From: Egicoccus sp. AB-alg6-2
GTDB lineage: Bacteria > Actinomycetota > Nitriliruptoria > Nitriliruptorales > Nitriliruptoraceae
DNA length: 64,000 nt
Direction: 5' to 3'
Assembly: GCF_041821025.1 (NCBI RefSeq)
Contig: NZ_JBGUAY010000003.1
Span: forward strand, 310,001-374,000
The first letter of the stretch is position 1; each line of letters begins with the position of its first letter. The notes under the pieces were generated by a model. It had not been told where the DNA came from. It worked only from the letters and a program-made list of their open reading frames with translations, and did not search any database. The translations under genes were made by a program, and so were the position numbers. This document shows positions 45,049 to 53,813 of the stretch, in pieces.

Positions 45049-46449
45049 TCACGAGTCGAAACCGATGCCGAAACGGTCGAGCAGTCCCAGCCACGGTCCG
45101 CGGCGGCCGTCGCGGGCGTCGGCGCGCGCGATCGCCCGTCGCGTCATCTGCACGCCCGCCCACCGCAACGGTTCGGGCGGAAACGGGAAGGGATGCGTAC
45201 TCGTGAAGCGCAACTGCAGCAGCGGGGAGTCGGGCGCCAGCAGCTTGTCGGTGAGCACCCGACCGGCGAACCGGCTCGCCGCGACGCCCAGTCCGGTGTA
45301 GCCGAGCGCGTAGACGACCCGACCGCCCAGCGCGTCGCCGAACGTGGCCGTGAACCTGGTCGTGGTCGCGATCGGACCGCCCCACCAGCGCTCGAAGCGC
45401 ACGTCGGCGAGTTGGGGGAAGGTGGCCCGGAAATGGCGGGCGAGCAGGTCGTAGGTCGCCCGCCGGTGGTCGTTGCGGGGACCGACGCTGCTCCCGAAGC
45501 GGTAGATGGCGTCGTAGCCGCCCCACAGGATCCGGTCGTCGTCGGTGAGGCGGTAGTAGTGGAACTGGTTGCCGGCATCGGCGACGCCCTGGCGGCGTTT
45601 CCAGCCGATCCGTGCCAGCTGTTCGGCGTTCAGCGGCTCGGTCAGCAGGACGTAGTCGTAGACCGGGACGAAGTGGCGGGCCGTGCGTCGCAGGAGTCGA
45701 TGGCTGTAGGCGTTGGTGGCCAGCACGACCCGGTCGGCACGGACGCTTCCCTGGGCCGTCCGCACGATCGCGCCGGCGCCGGCCGCCTCGATGTCGGTGA
45801 CCTGGCTGCGTTCGTGCACCACGACGCCGCGCCGTCGTGCCTCGGTCGCCAGGCCACGGACGAGCCGGCCGGGGTGCACCAGTGCGCCCGCCTCCGGGCG
45901 GTGCAGGCCGGCCAGGTAGGTCGGCGAGTCCACCTCGGCCCGGACGGCGCCCGCGTCGAGCAGTTCGTGGGATTCGCCGAGGGCGGCGTACTGCTCGGCG
46001 TCCTCGGCCAGCCCGTGGACCTGCCACGGTGCGGTGGCGACCTCGAGCACGCCGGTGCGCTCGAACGCGTCGGCGACGCCGAACCGCTGGGCGTCGTCGA
46101 GCAGGTCGGCGAAGTTGTCGTTGCCGAGCCGGGTCAACTCGTCGATCTCGTCGGGGAAGTGCTTGCGACCGTTGGCCAGCCCGTGCGTCAACGACGGCTC
46201 GACGAACCCGCCGTTGCGGCCCGACGCGCCGTGGCCGACGACGTTCGCCTCGACCACCCGAACCGACAGCGACGGGTTCCGACCCGTCAGCGCCAGGGCG
46301 GTCCACAACCCGGTGAAGCCGGCGCCGACGACGACCACGTCGGCGACCTGCTGGCCCTGCAGCACCGGACCCACCACGTCGGTGTCCGGGTCGCGGTCGA
46401 GCCAGAAGCTGACCGCGCGGCCGGACGTCGGAGCGGTGGTGCCGGTCAT
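45049..46449 (-). CDS. FAD-dependent amine/amino acid oxidase (DAO superfamily, PuuB-like)
   Basis: A 466-residue flavoprotein of the D-amino-acid-oxidase superfamily. The FAD-binding GAGFTGLWTALAL lies at 42-54, followed by GHGASGRNGGFV; GYTGLGVAASRFAGRVL near the C-terminus completes the FAD site. The closest functional theme in this context is gamma-glutamylputrescine or free diamine oxidase, but no gamma-glutamylputrescine synthetase gene is present in the window. ATG at 46449, 1 bp after the alanine dehydrogenase stop; a possible paralogue lies at 52263. Confidence 0.85.
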   Translation of the reverse strand: MTGTTAPTSGRAVSFWLDRDPDTDVVGPVLQGQQVADVVVVGAGFTGLWTALALTGRNPSLSVRVVEANVVGHGASGRNGGFVEPSLTHGLANGRKHFPDEIDELTRLGNDNFADLLDDAQRFGVADAFERTGVLEVATAPWQVHGLAEDAEQYAALGESHELLDAGAVRAEVDSPTYLAGLHRPEAGALVHPGRLVRGLATEARRRGVVVHERSQVTDIEAAGAGAIVRTAQGSVRADRVVLATNAYSHRLLRRTARHFVPVYDYVLLTEPLNAEQLARIGWKRRQGVADAGNQFHYYRLTDDDRILWGGYDAIYRFGSSVGPRNDHRRATYDLLARHFRATFPQLADVRFERWWGGPIATTTRFTATFGDALGGRVVYALGYTGLGVAASRFAGRVLTDKLLAPDSPLLQLRFTSTHPFPFPPEPLRWAGVQMTRRAIARADARDGRRGPWLGLLDRFGIGFDS

Positions 46450-46450
46450 G

Positions 46451-47536
46451 TCAGTCCCGGCTCGGCAGGTCGGGGAAGGTCGCCGCGACCGCCGGGTGGA
46501 CGACCGCACCCTCGGCGATGTTGAGCGCGCCCTCCAGGCCCGGATGGTCGGGGTCGTCGAGCAGGCGCAGCAGTCGCGGTGCGACCGCGGCCGACAGTGC
46601 CGCCGAAGCCGTGCGGGGAAACTGGCCCGGGACGTTGGTGACGCAGTAGTGGACGACGCCGTGCTCGACGTAGGTGGGCTCGGACAACGACGTGGGGCGG
46701 GCGGTCTCGATGCAGCCGCCCTGGTCGATGGCGAGGTCGACGACCACGGAGCCAGGACGCATCGAGGTGACCATCGCCTCGGTGACCACCATCGGGGCGC
46801 GGGCGCCGGGGACCAGCGCGGCCCCGATGACGAGGTCGGCGTCGCAGACGTGGTCGGCGACCGCTGCCGGCTCGCTGATCTGGGTCGCGTCGACGGTCCC
46901 GTCGAGGTGGTGGTCGTAGAGGCGTTGGAGGTCGATGTCCACCCCGGTGACGTGCGCGTCGAGACCACGCAGGCCTCGTGCCGCCATGGTGCCGGCGACC
47001 CCCATGCCGATGACGACCGCCTTGGCGGGCGGGACCCCGGCCGCACCACCCATCAGCGTGCCCGAGCCCCCCTGGGCGGCCGAGAGCTTCTCGGCGCCGA
47101 CGATGGCGGCCGCGCGTCCGGCGATCTCGGACATGGGCGCCAGCAGGGGCAGTCCGCCGCGCTCGGTGAGCGTCTCGTAGGCATATGCCCGCACGCCCGC
47201 CCCGACGAGCGCGGCGGCCAGCTCGGGCTCGGCGGCGAGGTGCAGGTAGGTGAACAGGGTCAGGTCGTCGCGGAAGTGGGGGTACTCGCCCGCTTGTGGT
47301 TCCTTGACCTTGACCACCACTTCGGCCGCCCACGCGTCGGCGGCCGAGGCGACGAGCTCGGCGCCCGCCTCCTTGTAGTCGTTGTCGGCGAACCCGGCGC
47401 CTTCGCCGGCACCGGTCTGGACCAGCACCCGGTGGCCGCGGTCGACGACGGACGCGACCGCGGACGGCGTCAGCGCGATCCGCCGCTCACGGTCCTTGAC
47501 CTCGGCGGGCAGGCCGATGACCCGGGAAGCCCCCAT
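46451..47536 (-). CDS. ald: Alanine dehydrogenase
   Basis: A 361-residue NAD+-dependent alanine dehydrogenase, oxidatively deaminating alanine to pyruvate and ammonia. VKVKEPQ and TYLHLAA contain the catalytic Lys and His; the Rossmann motif is VVIGMGVAGTMAA; DLAIDQGG and VTNVPG are typical. In this operon it would regenerate pyruvate for the upstream aminotransferase and release the amino nitrogen. Start taken as ATG at 47536 sharing a base with the aminotransferase stop (TGATG); GTG at 47539 or 47542 are alternatives. Confidence 0.92.
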   Translation of the reverse strand: MGASRVIGLPAEVKDRERRIALTPSAVASVVDRGHRVLVQTGAGEGAGFADNDYKEAGAELVASAADAWAAEVVVKVKEPQAGEYPHFRDDLTLFTYLHLAAEPELAAALVGAGVRAYAYETLTERGGLPLLAPMSEIAGRAAAIVGAEKLSAAQGGSGTLMGGAAGVPPAKAVVIGMGVAGTMAARGLRGLDAHVTGVDIDLQRLYDHHLDGTVDATQISEPAAVADHVCDADLVIGAALVPGARAPMVVTEAMVTSMRPGSVVVDLAIDQGGCIETARPTSLSEPTYVEHGVVHYCVTNVPGQFPRTASAALSAAVAPRLLRLLDDPDHPGLEGALNIAEGAVVHPAVAATFPDLPSRD

Positions 47537-48885
47537 CACCACGACTCCATCCGCTTGGTGGCCTCGCCGAGGACCTGGTCGAGGATCGCGATGATCTCGC
47601 CGAGGATCGTGCGGTCGGCCACGAGCGGGGGCGAGAGCTGGATGACCGGTTCGTCGCGGTCGTCGGCGCGGCAGATCATGCCGAGCTCGAGCAGGCGGGC
47701 CGAGAGGAACCCGCGCAGCAGCAGCTCGGACTCCGCGTCGTCGAACATGACCTTGTGCCGGCGGTCCTTGACGAGCTCGAGCGCCCAGAAGTAGCCGGTG
47801 CCGCGTACGTCGCCCACGATCTCGTGACGGTCGTACAGCCCGCGCAGCTGTTCCTCGAACCAGCCCTCGTTGGCGCGCACGTTCTCGAGGACCTGCAGCT
47901 CGTCGAACAGGCGCAGGTTCTCGAGCGCCACGGCGGCGGCAACCGGGTGCCCGCCCCAGGTGGCGCCGTGGACGAACATCGTCGTCTTCTCGAGCTGCAT
48001 GATCTTGGCGACGCGTTCGTTGAAGGCGACGCCACCCAGCGGCATGTAGGCCGACGTGACGCCCTTCGCGAACGTGAGCAGGTCGGGGACGACGCCGTAC
48101 TTCTCCGCCCCGGTCCAGTACCCCAGCCGGCCGAAGGCCGTGATGACCTCGTCGCAGGCGAGCAGCACCCCGTGCCGATCGCAGATCTCGCGCAGCCGGG
48201 GCCAGTAGTCGGCCGGCGGCGTGAAGCAGCCACCGGCGTTCTGGACCGGCTCGGCGATGACCAGCGACACGTTCTCGGGACCGAGCTCGAGGATCTTGTC
48301 CTCGACCGCCTGGGCCGGGTCGTCGTGCTGTGGCCGGTAGGCGTTGGTGTTCGGCACGTAGTGGTGCACGGGGCGCAACGGCTCGAAGGCCTCGCGCAGG
48401 CCCGGCAGACCGGTCACGCCCAGGGCGCCGAGGGTGGTGCCGTGGTAGGCGTAGTTGCGGCTGATGACCAGCTTGCGGGTCGGTTCGCCGGCCAGCGCGT
48501 GGTACTGCTGCGCGAGCTTCACGGCCGCCTCGACGGCTTCGGAACCGGAGTTGACGAAGAAGAACTGGTCGAGGTCGCCCGGGAACCGTTCGGCGAGCGC
48601 CGCCGCGAGGTCGAGCGCCGGCTGGTGGGCGTACGACCAGTTGGTCCAGAACGGCAGGGTGTCCATCTGCGCCTTGGCGACCTCCCCCATGGAGGGATGG
48701 CCGTACCCGATCTGCGCGCAGAACAGCGCCGACAGGGCATCGAGGTAGCGCTTCCCCTTCGAGTCCCAGACGTAGCAGCCGTCGGCCTTCGCGAGGGTCG
48801 GGACGGTGGGGTCGTCGCCCAGCCAGTCGGAGGTGCGGGTGAAGTGCAACCAGAGGTTGCCGTGGCTCAGTTCCGCCGTACTCAT
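47536..48885 (-). CDS. Class III omega-aminotransferase (putrescine/beta-alanine:pyruvate type)
   Basis: A 449-residue PLP aminotransferase of class III. The Schiff-base lysine is K274 (FAKGVTSAYMPLGG), with D245 (CDEVITAFGR) at the pyridine nitrogen and NSGSEAVEAAVK near 112. It belongs to the omega-amino-acid:pyruvate group, which transfers amino groups from diamines, GABA or beta-alanine to pyruvate, giving alanine; the alanine dehydrogenase gene overlapping its stop supports pyruvate as acceptor. ATG at 48885 after GGAAGG, 44 bp after the aldehyde dehydrogenase gene. Confidence 0.9.
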   Translation of the reverse strand: MSTAELSHGNLWLHFTRTSDWLGDDPTVPTLAKADGCYVWDSKGKRYLDALSALFCAQIGYGHPSMGEVAKAQMDTLPFWTNWSYAHQPALDLAAALAERFPGDLDQFFFVNSGSEAVEAAVKLAQQYHALAGEPTRKLVISRNYAYHGTTLGALGVTGLPGLREAFEPLRPVHHYVPNTNAYRPQHDDPAQAVEDKILELGPENVSLVIAEPVQNAGGCFTPPADYWPRLREICDRHGVLLACDEVITAFGRLGYWTGAEKYGVVPDLLTFAKGVTSAYMPLGGVAFNERVAKIMQLEKTTMFVHGATWGGHPVAAAVALENLRLFDELQVLENVRANEGWFEEQLRGLYDRHEIVGDVRGTGYFWALELVKDRRHKVMFDDAESELLLRGFLSARLLELGMICRADDRDEPVIQLSPPLVADRTILGEIIAILDQVLGEATKRMESW

Positions 48886-48929
48886 GTTCGTCGCCTTCCG
48901 GGGCGCCGTTGCCCCCATGCGTCGCGCCG

Positions 48930-50360
48930 TCAGACCGTGATGTCCGACATGACGTGCTTGATGCGCGTGTAGTCCTCGAGGCTGTACATGGACAGGTCCT
49001 TGCCGTGGCCCGAGTGCTTGAACCCGCCGTGCGGCATCTCCGCCACGATCGGGATGTGGGTGTTGATCCAGACCGCGCCGAAGTCCAGCCCCTTCGCGAT
49101 CCGCATCGCGCGTCCGTGGTCCTTGGTCCACACGCTCGACGCGAGGCCGTACTTGACGCCGTTGGCCCAGCCCAGCGCCTGCTCCTCGTCGTCGAAGCGC
49201 TGGACGGTGAGCACGGGACCGAAGATCTCGGTCTGGCTCATCTCGTCGTCCGGCTGCAGCCCCGCGACGACGGTCGGCTCGAAGAAGAACCCGTCACGTG
49301 CGAGCGGGTGCCCGCCGGCGACGACCTCGAGGTGGTCGGGTGCGCGGTCGAGGAAGCCCTTGACCCGCTCGTGCTGGTCGACGTTGTTGAGGGGACCGAA
49401 GTCGGCCTCCTCGTCGTCGGTGGGTGCCCCGGTCGTGGTCCCGCGGGCCTGCTCGGCCAGGGCCGCGACCAGGTCGTCGTAGATCCGCGCACTGGCGAGG
49501 ACCCGCGAGGCCGCCGTGCAGTCCTGGCCGGCGTTGAAGTAGCCGGCACCGGCGATGCCGGCCGCCGCGTGCTCGACGTCGGCGTCGTCGAAGACCAGCA
49601 CCGGCGCCTTGCCCCCGAGTTCGAGGTGGGTGATCTTGAGGTCACGGGCGACGGCCTCGGCGACCTCCATACCGGCACGGACCGAGCCGGTGACCGACAC
49701 GAACTGCGGGATCTCGTGGGTGACCAGGCTGCGGCCGGTGTCGCGGTCGCCGCAGATCACGTTCATCACGCCCGGCGGCAGGAACTCCTGCATCAGTTCG
49801 GCCATCCACACCGTGGACACCGGCGTGGTGTCGCTGGGCTTGAGCACCACGGTGTTGCCGGCCGCCAGCGCGGGCGCGAACTTCCACACCGCCATCATCA
49901 TCGGGTAGTTCCAGGGCGCCACCTGGGCGCACACGCCGATCGGCTCACGTCGCACGTACGAGGTGTGCCCGGGCATGTACTCCCCGGCGGAGCGGCCCTC
50001 GAGCACACGGGCGGCACCCGCGAAGAACCGGATCTGGTCGACGGCGGGCGGCAGTTCCTCATCCATCGTGAGCTGGAACGGCTTGCCGGTGTTCTCCGAC
50101 TCCAGCCGGATCAGCTCCTCGCCGCGCTCCTCGATGGCGTCGGCGATCCGGAGCAGCGCGCGGCTGCGCTCCGACGGCGTCGCGTCCCGCCAGGCGGGGA
50201 AGGCGTCGGCGGCCGCGCGGCAGGCGGCGTCGACGTCGTCCGCTCCCGACCTGGGCGCCGTGGCGAACGCCTTTCCGGTCGCGGGGTCGATCAGGTCCAT
50301 CGTCTCGCCCGACATCGGGCCCTGCAGCTTCCCGCCGATCAGGTTCTGGATCTCACGCAC
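48930..50360 (-). CDS. Aminobutyraldehyde-type aldehyde dehydrogenase
   Basis: A 476-residue aldehyde dehydrogenase with catalytic C281 ([11 protein letters not shown]), general base E247 (LELGGKAP) and WNYPMMM near 150. The overall pattern matches gamma-aminobutyraldehyde dehydrogenases (PatD/PuuC-like), which oxidise the aldehyde made from putrescine to GABA. It is the first gene of the ten-gene leftward operon. GTG at 50360 with GGGAGG ~12 bases upstream; TAGCGT box at 50396-50401. Confidence 0.88.
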   Translation of the reverse strand: MREIQNLIGGKLQGPMSGETMDLIDPATGKAFATAPRSGADDVDAACRAAADAFPAWRDATPSERSRALLRIADAIEERGEELIRLESENTGKPFQLTMDEELPPAVDQIRFFAGAARVLEGRSAGEYMPGHTSYVRREPIGVCAQVAPWNYPMMMAVWKFAPALAAGNTVVLKPSDTTPVSTVWMAELMQEFLPPGVMNVICGDRDTGRSLVTHEIPQFVSVTGSVRAGMEVAEAVARDLKITHLELGGKAPVLVFDDADVEHAAAGIAGAGYFNAGQDCTAASRVLASARIYDDLVAALAEQARGTTTGAPTDDEEADFGPLNNVDQHERVKGFLDRAPDHLEVVAGGHPLARDGFFFEPTVVAGLQPDDEMSQTEIFGPVLTVQRFDDEEQALGWANGVKYGLASSVWTKDHGRAMRIAKGLDFGAVWINTHIPIVAEMPHGGFKHSGHGKDLSMYSLEDYTRIKHVMSDITV

Positions 50361-50604
50361 AGCTCACGACCTCCCGGTTCGCTCTCCGCCGACGGACGCT
50401 AGGAGGAACGCCCGACCGCTGTCGTTGGCCGTCCGGCGCTCGTCGCCCGTACCGACTTGGCCACCTGGCAAACGGGTGCGGCTCCCTGCCCCCACCTTCA
50501 CCGATCGGCCAAGCCAAGCACACCGCCATGGGCGCTTCGGCCGATGCCGGGCTGGCGCACGGGGCCTAGCGTGCGCCCGGCGACCGACGGGAGGTGGCGC
50601 ACCG
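50361..50604. promoter_or_regulatory. Divergent control region of the polyamine operons with TTGGCC/GGCCAA half-sites
   Basis: Minus-strand TAGCGT (50396-50401) and plus-strand TAGCGT (50567-50572) define back-to-back promoters. Between them lie TTGGCC at 50425-50430, CTTGGCC at 50456-50462 and its inverse GGCCAAG at 50507-50513, with a further GCCAAG at 50513-50518. The arrangement resembles binding half-sites for a multimeric regulator such as the adjacent PucR protein. Confidence 0.45.
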
Positions 50605-52263
50605 GTGGCAGGGCTCGACATCCCGATCCGGGCCGCGGTTCCGATCGGGCGCATCGACTACGCTCGGCCGGTCGCCGACCGTGGGGGTCCTGTGCCGCTG
50701 TGGCCCTCGGAACTGCTCGCCGACCGCAGCCTCGGCCTCGAGATCGTCGCCGGCCGCGGCGGCCTGGACCGCCGCGGCCCGATCCGGTGGGCGCACATCT
50801 CCGACACGCCGGACCCGACGCCGTGGCTCGAAGGCGGCGAACTGCTGCTGACGACCGGCCTCGGCGTCCGGGACAGCGAGCACCTGCAGCAACGGCTCAT
50901 CGCGGGTCTCGCCGCGCGCGGCGTCGTCGCGGTCGGCTTCGGCACCGGCGTGTCCCTCGACGAGGTGCCGCCGGCCATGGTCGCCGCCTGCGACGCCAAC
51001 GACCTGCCACTGATCACGGTGCCCTACGAGGTGCCGTTCCTGGCCGTGACGCGCCGGGTGTCCAGCCACATGTACGAGGAGCACTTCGCGACGCTGCGCA
51101 GCGCGGTCACGCTGCACCGCCAGGTGCTCGCGGCCGTGGTGTCCGACCACGGCATCGGCGCGGTCCTGAGCACCGTCGGTCGCGCGATGCCGGGCGCGGC
51201 GCTGGTCGCGTTCGACTTCGCGGGGGCGGAACTGGGCCGTCACGACCCCGGAGGCCGGCTCGCCGACGTCGAACTCGGTCCACTGTGGCGGGCGGCCGCC
51301 GACGGCCCGGGCGGCGACGCCGGGGTCCTGCCGGACGGCCAGGCCCGCACGAGCGGGCCGGTCAGGATCGGCGACGAGCTCGAGGCCGTCGTCGTCGCGG
51401 TGACCGACGCGCCACTCCTCGAGCACGAGGTGCTGCTGTTCGAGCAGGGTCTGGCGGGGGTGTCGCTGGAGTTGTCGCGACGTCGTTCGGTCCGCGAGGC
51501 CCAACGGGCGCGGGTCGACGAACTGCTCGAGGAGACCGCGGCCGGCCGCAGCACGGCGGGACTGATCGCCCGCGCGTTGCGCCGCCTCGGTGTGTCCCCG
51601 CCCGCCGCGTTCCACGTCCTGTGCGTCGGCCGTCCAGACGGCGTCAGCGACGCGCACCTGTCCATGGTGGTCGAGGATGCGTTGCTGCCGCTCGGTCGGC
51701 CCGTGGTCGGCCACCTCGACGACGTCCTGTACGCGGTCGTGAGCGACGACGACGGCGACGAACTCGGTGACGCGGCGCAACGCGTCGTCGGGGCCATGCG
51801 CTCCCGCGGCTGGCCGTCCCCGCGGGTGGGACGCAGCCGTTCCAAGCAGGAACTCGACGCGCTCCGCGCGGCGATGCGCGAAGCCCACGTCGCCCTGTTG
51901 ATCGACGATCCGGGTCCGATCCACGACGTGGACCAACTCGGCATCACCGGGCTGCTCGCCGGCATACGCGACGACCTGGGCGCGACCGACTTCGTGTCCC
52001 AGGTCCTCGGCCCGGTGCTGGAACACGATGCGCGCGAGTCGACCCACCTCGTCGACACGTTGCGGGCCTACCTCGCCCATGGCTGTCGGCCGGGCCCTGC
52101 GGCCGCCGAGCTGTGCGTGCACCGGCACACGCTGACCTACCGCCTGGACCGGGTCCGCGAGCTCACGGGTCGCGATCCACGCGGCGGCGAGCACCTGCTG
52201 GAGTACGGACTGGCATTGGAGTTGCACGCCCGCCAGGCCGCCGGCCGGGACGTGGAGCGCTGA
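50605..52263 (+). CDS. PucR-family transcriptional regulator of the polyamine cluster
   Basis: A 552-residue PucR-type regulator: PucR N-terminal domain (~35-160, with LEGGELLLTTGLG), middle sensory region, and C-terminal HTH (AAAELCVHRHTLTYRLDRV near 505-523). Divergent from the operon containing alanine dehydrogenase; a PucR-type activator, AdeR, controls alanine dehydrogenase in Bacillus subtilis, which makes the same link plausible here. GTG at 50605 with GGGAGG ~11 bases upstream. Its stop overlaps the next start (TGATG), so it is co-translated with an oxidase. Confidence 0.87.
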   Translation: MAGLDIPIRAAVPIGRIDYARPVADRGGPVPLWPSELLADRSLGLEIVAGRGGLDRRGPIRWAHISDTPDPTPWLEGGELLLTTGLGVRDSEHLQQRLIAGLAARGVVAVGFGTGVSLDEVPPAMVAACDANDLPLITVPYEVPFLAVTRRVSSHMYEEHFATLRSAVTLHRQVLAAVVSDHGIGAVLSTVGRAMPGAALVAFDFAGAELGRHDPGGRLADVELGPLWRAAADGPGGDAGVLPDGQARTSGPVRIGDELEAVVVAVTDAPLLEHEVLLFEQGLAGVSLELSRRRSVREAQRARVDELLEETAAGRSTAGLIARALRRLGVSPPAAFHVLCVGRPDGVSDAHLSMVVEDALLPLGRPVVGHLDDVLYAVVSDDDGDELGDAAQRVVGAMRSRGWPSPRVGRSRSKQELDALRAAMREAHVALLIDDPGPIHDVDQLGITGLLAGIRDDLGATDFVSQVLGPVLEHDARESTHLVDTLRAYLAHGCRPGPAAAELCVHRHTLTYRLDRVRELTGRDPRGGEHLLEYGLALELHARQAAGRDVER

Positions 52264-53633
52264 TGCCGGGCTTCTGGCTGGCGACATCGGGCGACGACCT
52301 GACCCCGCGCGACCCGCTGGACGGCGACGCGCGCGCCGACGTGGTCGTGGTCGGCGGCGGCTACACCGGACTGTGGACCGCGTGGTACCTCCTGGACCGG
52401 GACCCGGCCCTGGATGTCGTGGTGGTCGAGGCCGAGACGGTCGGCTTCGGCGCATCGGGTCGCAACGGCGCCTGGCTGTCGCCGGGACTGGGTGTCAGCC
52501 CCGCCGAGCTGGCCCGCCGCAGCTCGCCCGGCATCGCGGCCGACACCATCCGGGCCATGCGGGCCACGGTCGACGAGGTGGCCGACGTCTGCGTGCGGGT
52601 CGGGCTCGACGCCCAGGTCCGCAAGGGGGGGATCCTGCGCATCGCTCGCGGTCCGCACGAACGCCCGGCACTGGCCGCCGGCATGCAGACGATGCGCGAC
52701 CTCGGCGTCGACGACGGCCTGACGGTGCTGGACGGGGACGAGCTCGGCGCGAGGGTCGCGGTGGCCGGCGCCGAGGGCGCGTTGTTCGATCCGCACGGTG
52801 CCACGGTGCACCCCGGCCGCCTCGTCCGCGGGCTCGGACGTCGTCTCGAGGCGCGCGGCGTCAGGATCGTCGAGGGCACGCGTGTGACCGACGTGCGCCC
52901 GGGACCGCCCTCGGCCGTGGTGGTCACCGGGCGGGGCGAGATCCGTGCCGAGGCGGTGGTGCTCGCCACGGAGGCATGGTTGCCGCAGCTTCCCGGGCGT
53001 GCCCGCGACGTCATGCCGCTGTACTCGCTGATCGTGCTGACCGAACCCGTCGACGACGCCCGCTGGCGCAGCATCGGCTGGCAGGGTCACGAGTGCCTGT
53101 CGTCGCACCGCTACACCGTGGACTACCTGTCCCGCACCGTCGACGGTCGGGTGCTGTTCGGCGGTCGAGGCGCGCCCTACCACTTCGGCTCCGCGGTCGC
53201 GCCGGCGTTCGATCGCCACGAGCCGACCCACGCCGAGCTACGACGCCAGCTGACGTCGTGGTTCCCGGACCTCGAGGGCGTCGGCATCGCACACGCATGG
53301 GGTGGTCCTCTGGCGATGCCTCGGGACTGGATGCCCGCGTTCCGCTTCGACCCACGCACCGGGATCGGCGCCGCGTACGGCTACACGGGACAGGGGGTGG
53401 CGACCACCAACCTGGCCGGTCGTGTGCTCGCCGACCTCATCGTGCACGGCGAGACCGAGTTCGCCGACCTGCCCATGGTCGGCCACCGCCCACGCCGCTG
53501 GGAGCCCGAGCCCCTGCGATGGCTCGCCGCCCGCTACCTGCAGACCGCCCTGGCGCGCCTCGATGCCGAGGCAGCCCGCACCGGCCGGGCACCCACCGGC
53601 CGCACGCTCGCCGAACGCCTCGTCCGCCACTGA
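52263..53633 (+). CDS. Second FAD-dependent amine/amino acid oxidase (DAO superfamily)
   Basis: A 456-residue flavoprotein organised like the oxidase at 45049: FWLATSG near the start, FAD motif GGGYTGLWTAWYL near 31-43, GFGASGRNGAWLSPG, and GYTGQGVATTNLAGRVL near the end. It is an oxidase of an amine, N-methyl amino acid or gamma-glutamyl diamine; substrate unknown. ATG at 52263 overlaps the PucR stop. Having two related oxidases flanking one catabolic operon suggests division of labour between substrates. A palindromic repeat array starts 18 bp after the stop. Confidence 0.85.
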   Translation: MPGFWLATSGDDLTPRDPLDGDARADVVVVGGGYTGLWTAWYLLDRDPALDVVVVEAETVGFGASGRNGAWLSPGLGVSPAELARRSSPGIAADTIRAMRATVDEVADVCVRVGLDAQVRKGGILRIARGPHERPALAAGMQTMRDLGVDDGLTVLDGDELGARVAVAGAEGALFDPHGATVHPGRLVRGLGRRLEARGVRIVEGTRVTDVRPGPPSAVVVTGRGEIRAEAVVLATEAWLPQLPGRARDVMPLYSLIVLTEPVDDARWRSIGWQGHECLSSHRYTVDYLSRTVDGRVLFGGRGAPYHFGSAVAPAFDRHEPTHAELRRQLTSWFPDLEGVGIAHAWGGPLAMPRDWMPAFRFDPRTGIGAAYGYTGQGVATTNLAGRVLADLIVHGETEFADLPMVGHRPRRWEPEPLRWLAARYLQTALARLDAEAARTGRAPTGRTLAERLVRH

Positions 53634-53651
53634 TCCCGGCCGCCCACGTTC

Positions 53652-53806
53652 CCCACATTCGTGCCCCGGCACGAAAGCCGGCGCCACCTCGCCCCCCGCA
53701 CCCCGGCCGCGCTCCCACGTTCGTGCCCCGGAACGAAAGCCGGCGCCGCCTCGCCGCCCGCACCCCGGCCGCGCTCCCATTTTCGTGCCCCGGCACGAAA
53801 ATGGTG
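53652..53806. repeat. Palindromic tandem array 2, 2.5 units, 62 bp period
   Basis: Unit starts at 53652, 53714 and 53776, exactly 62 bp apart; the first two units are nearly identical over the full period and the third stops after the palindrome. Each holds a hairpin of the form TTCGTGCC..GG(C/A)ACGAA; the third is the cleanest (CCATTTTCGTGCC with its complement). It shares the hairpin and period with array 1 at 14801-14952 but not the spacer sequence. It fills the gap between the convergent oxidase and CPBP protease genes. Confidence 0.85.
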
Positions 53807-53813
53807 TGGATGG

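Noticed and set aside
39330-46524. Very long open frames (over 1200 codons each) on the plus strand across 39330-42965 and 42790-46524
   Set aside because: They are antisense to well-recognised dehydrogenase, Pot transporter and oxidase genes, have Arg/Gly/Asp-rich low-information translations and arise from the GC-rich third codon positions of the real genes.
53652-53806. Array 2 as merely a coding repeat of the upstream oxidase
   Set aside because: It starts 18 bp after the oxidase stop and no start codon with a ribosome binding site opens a frame through it.
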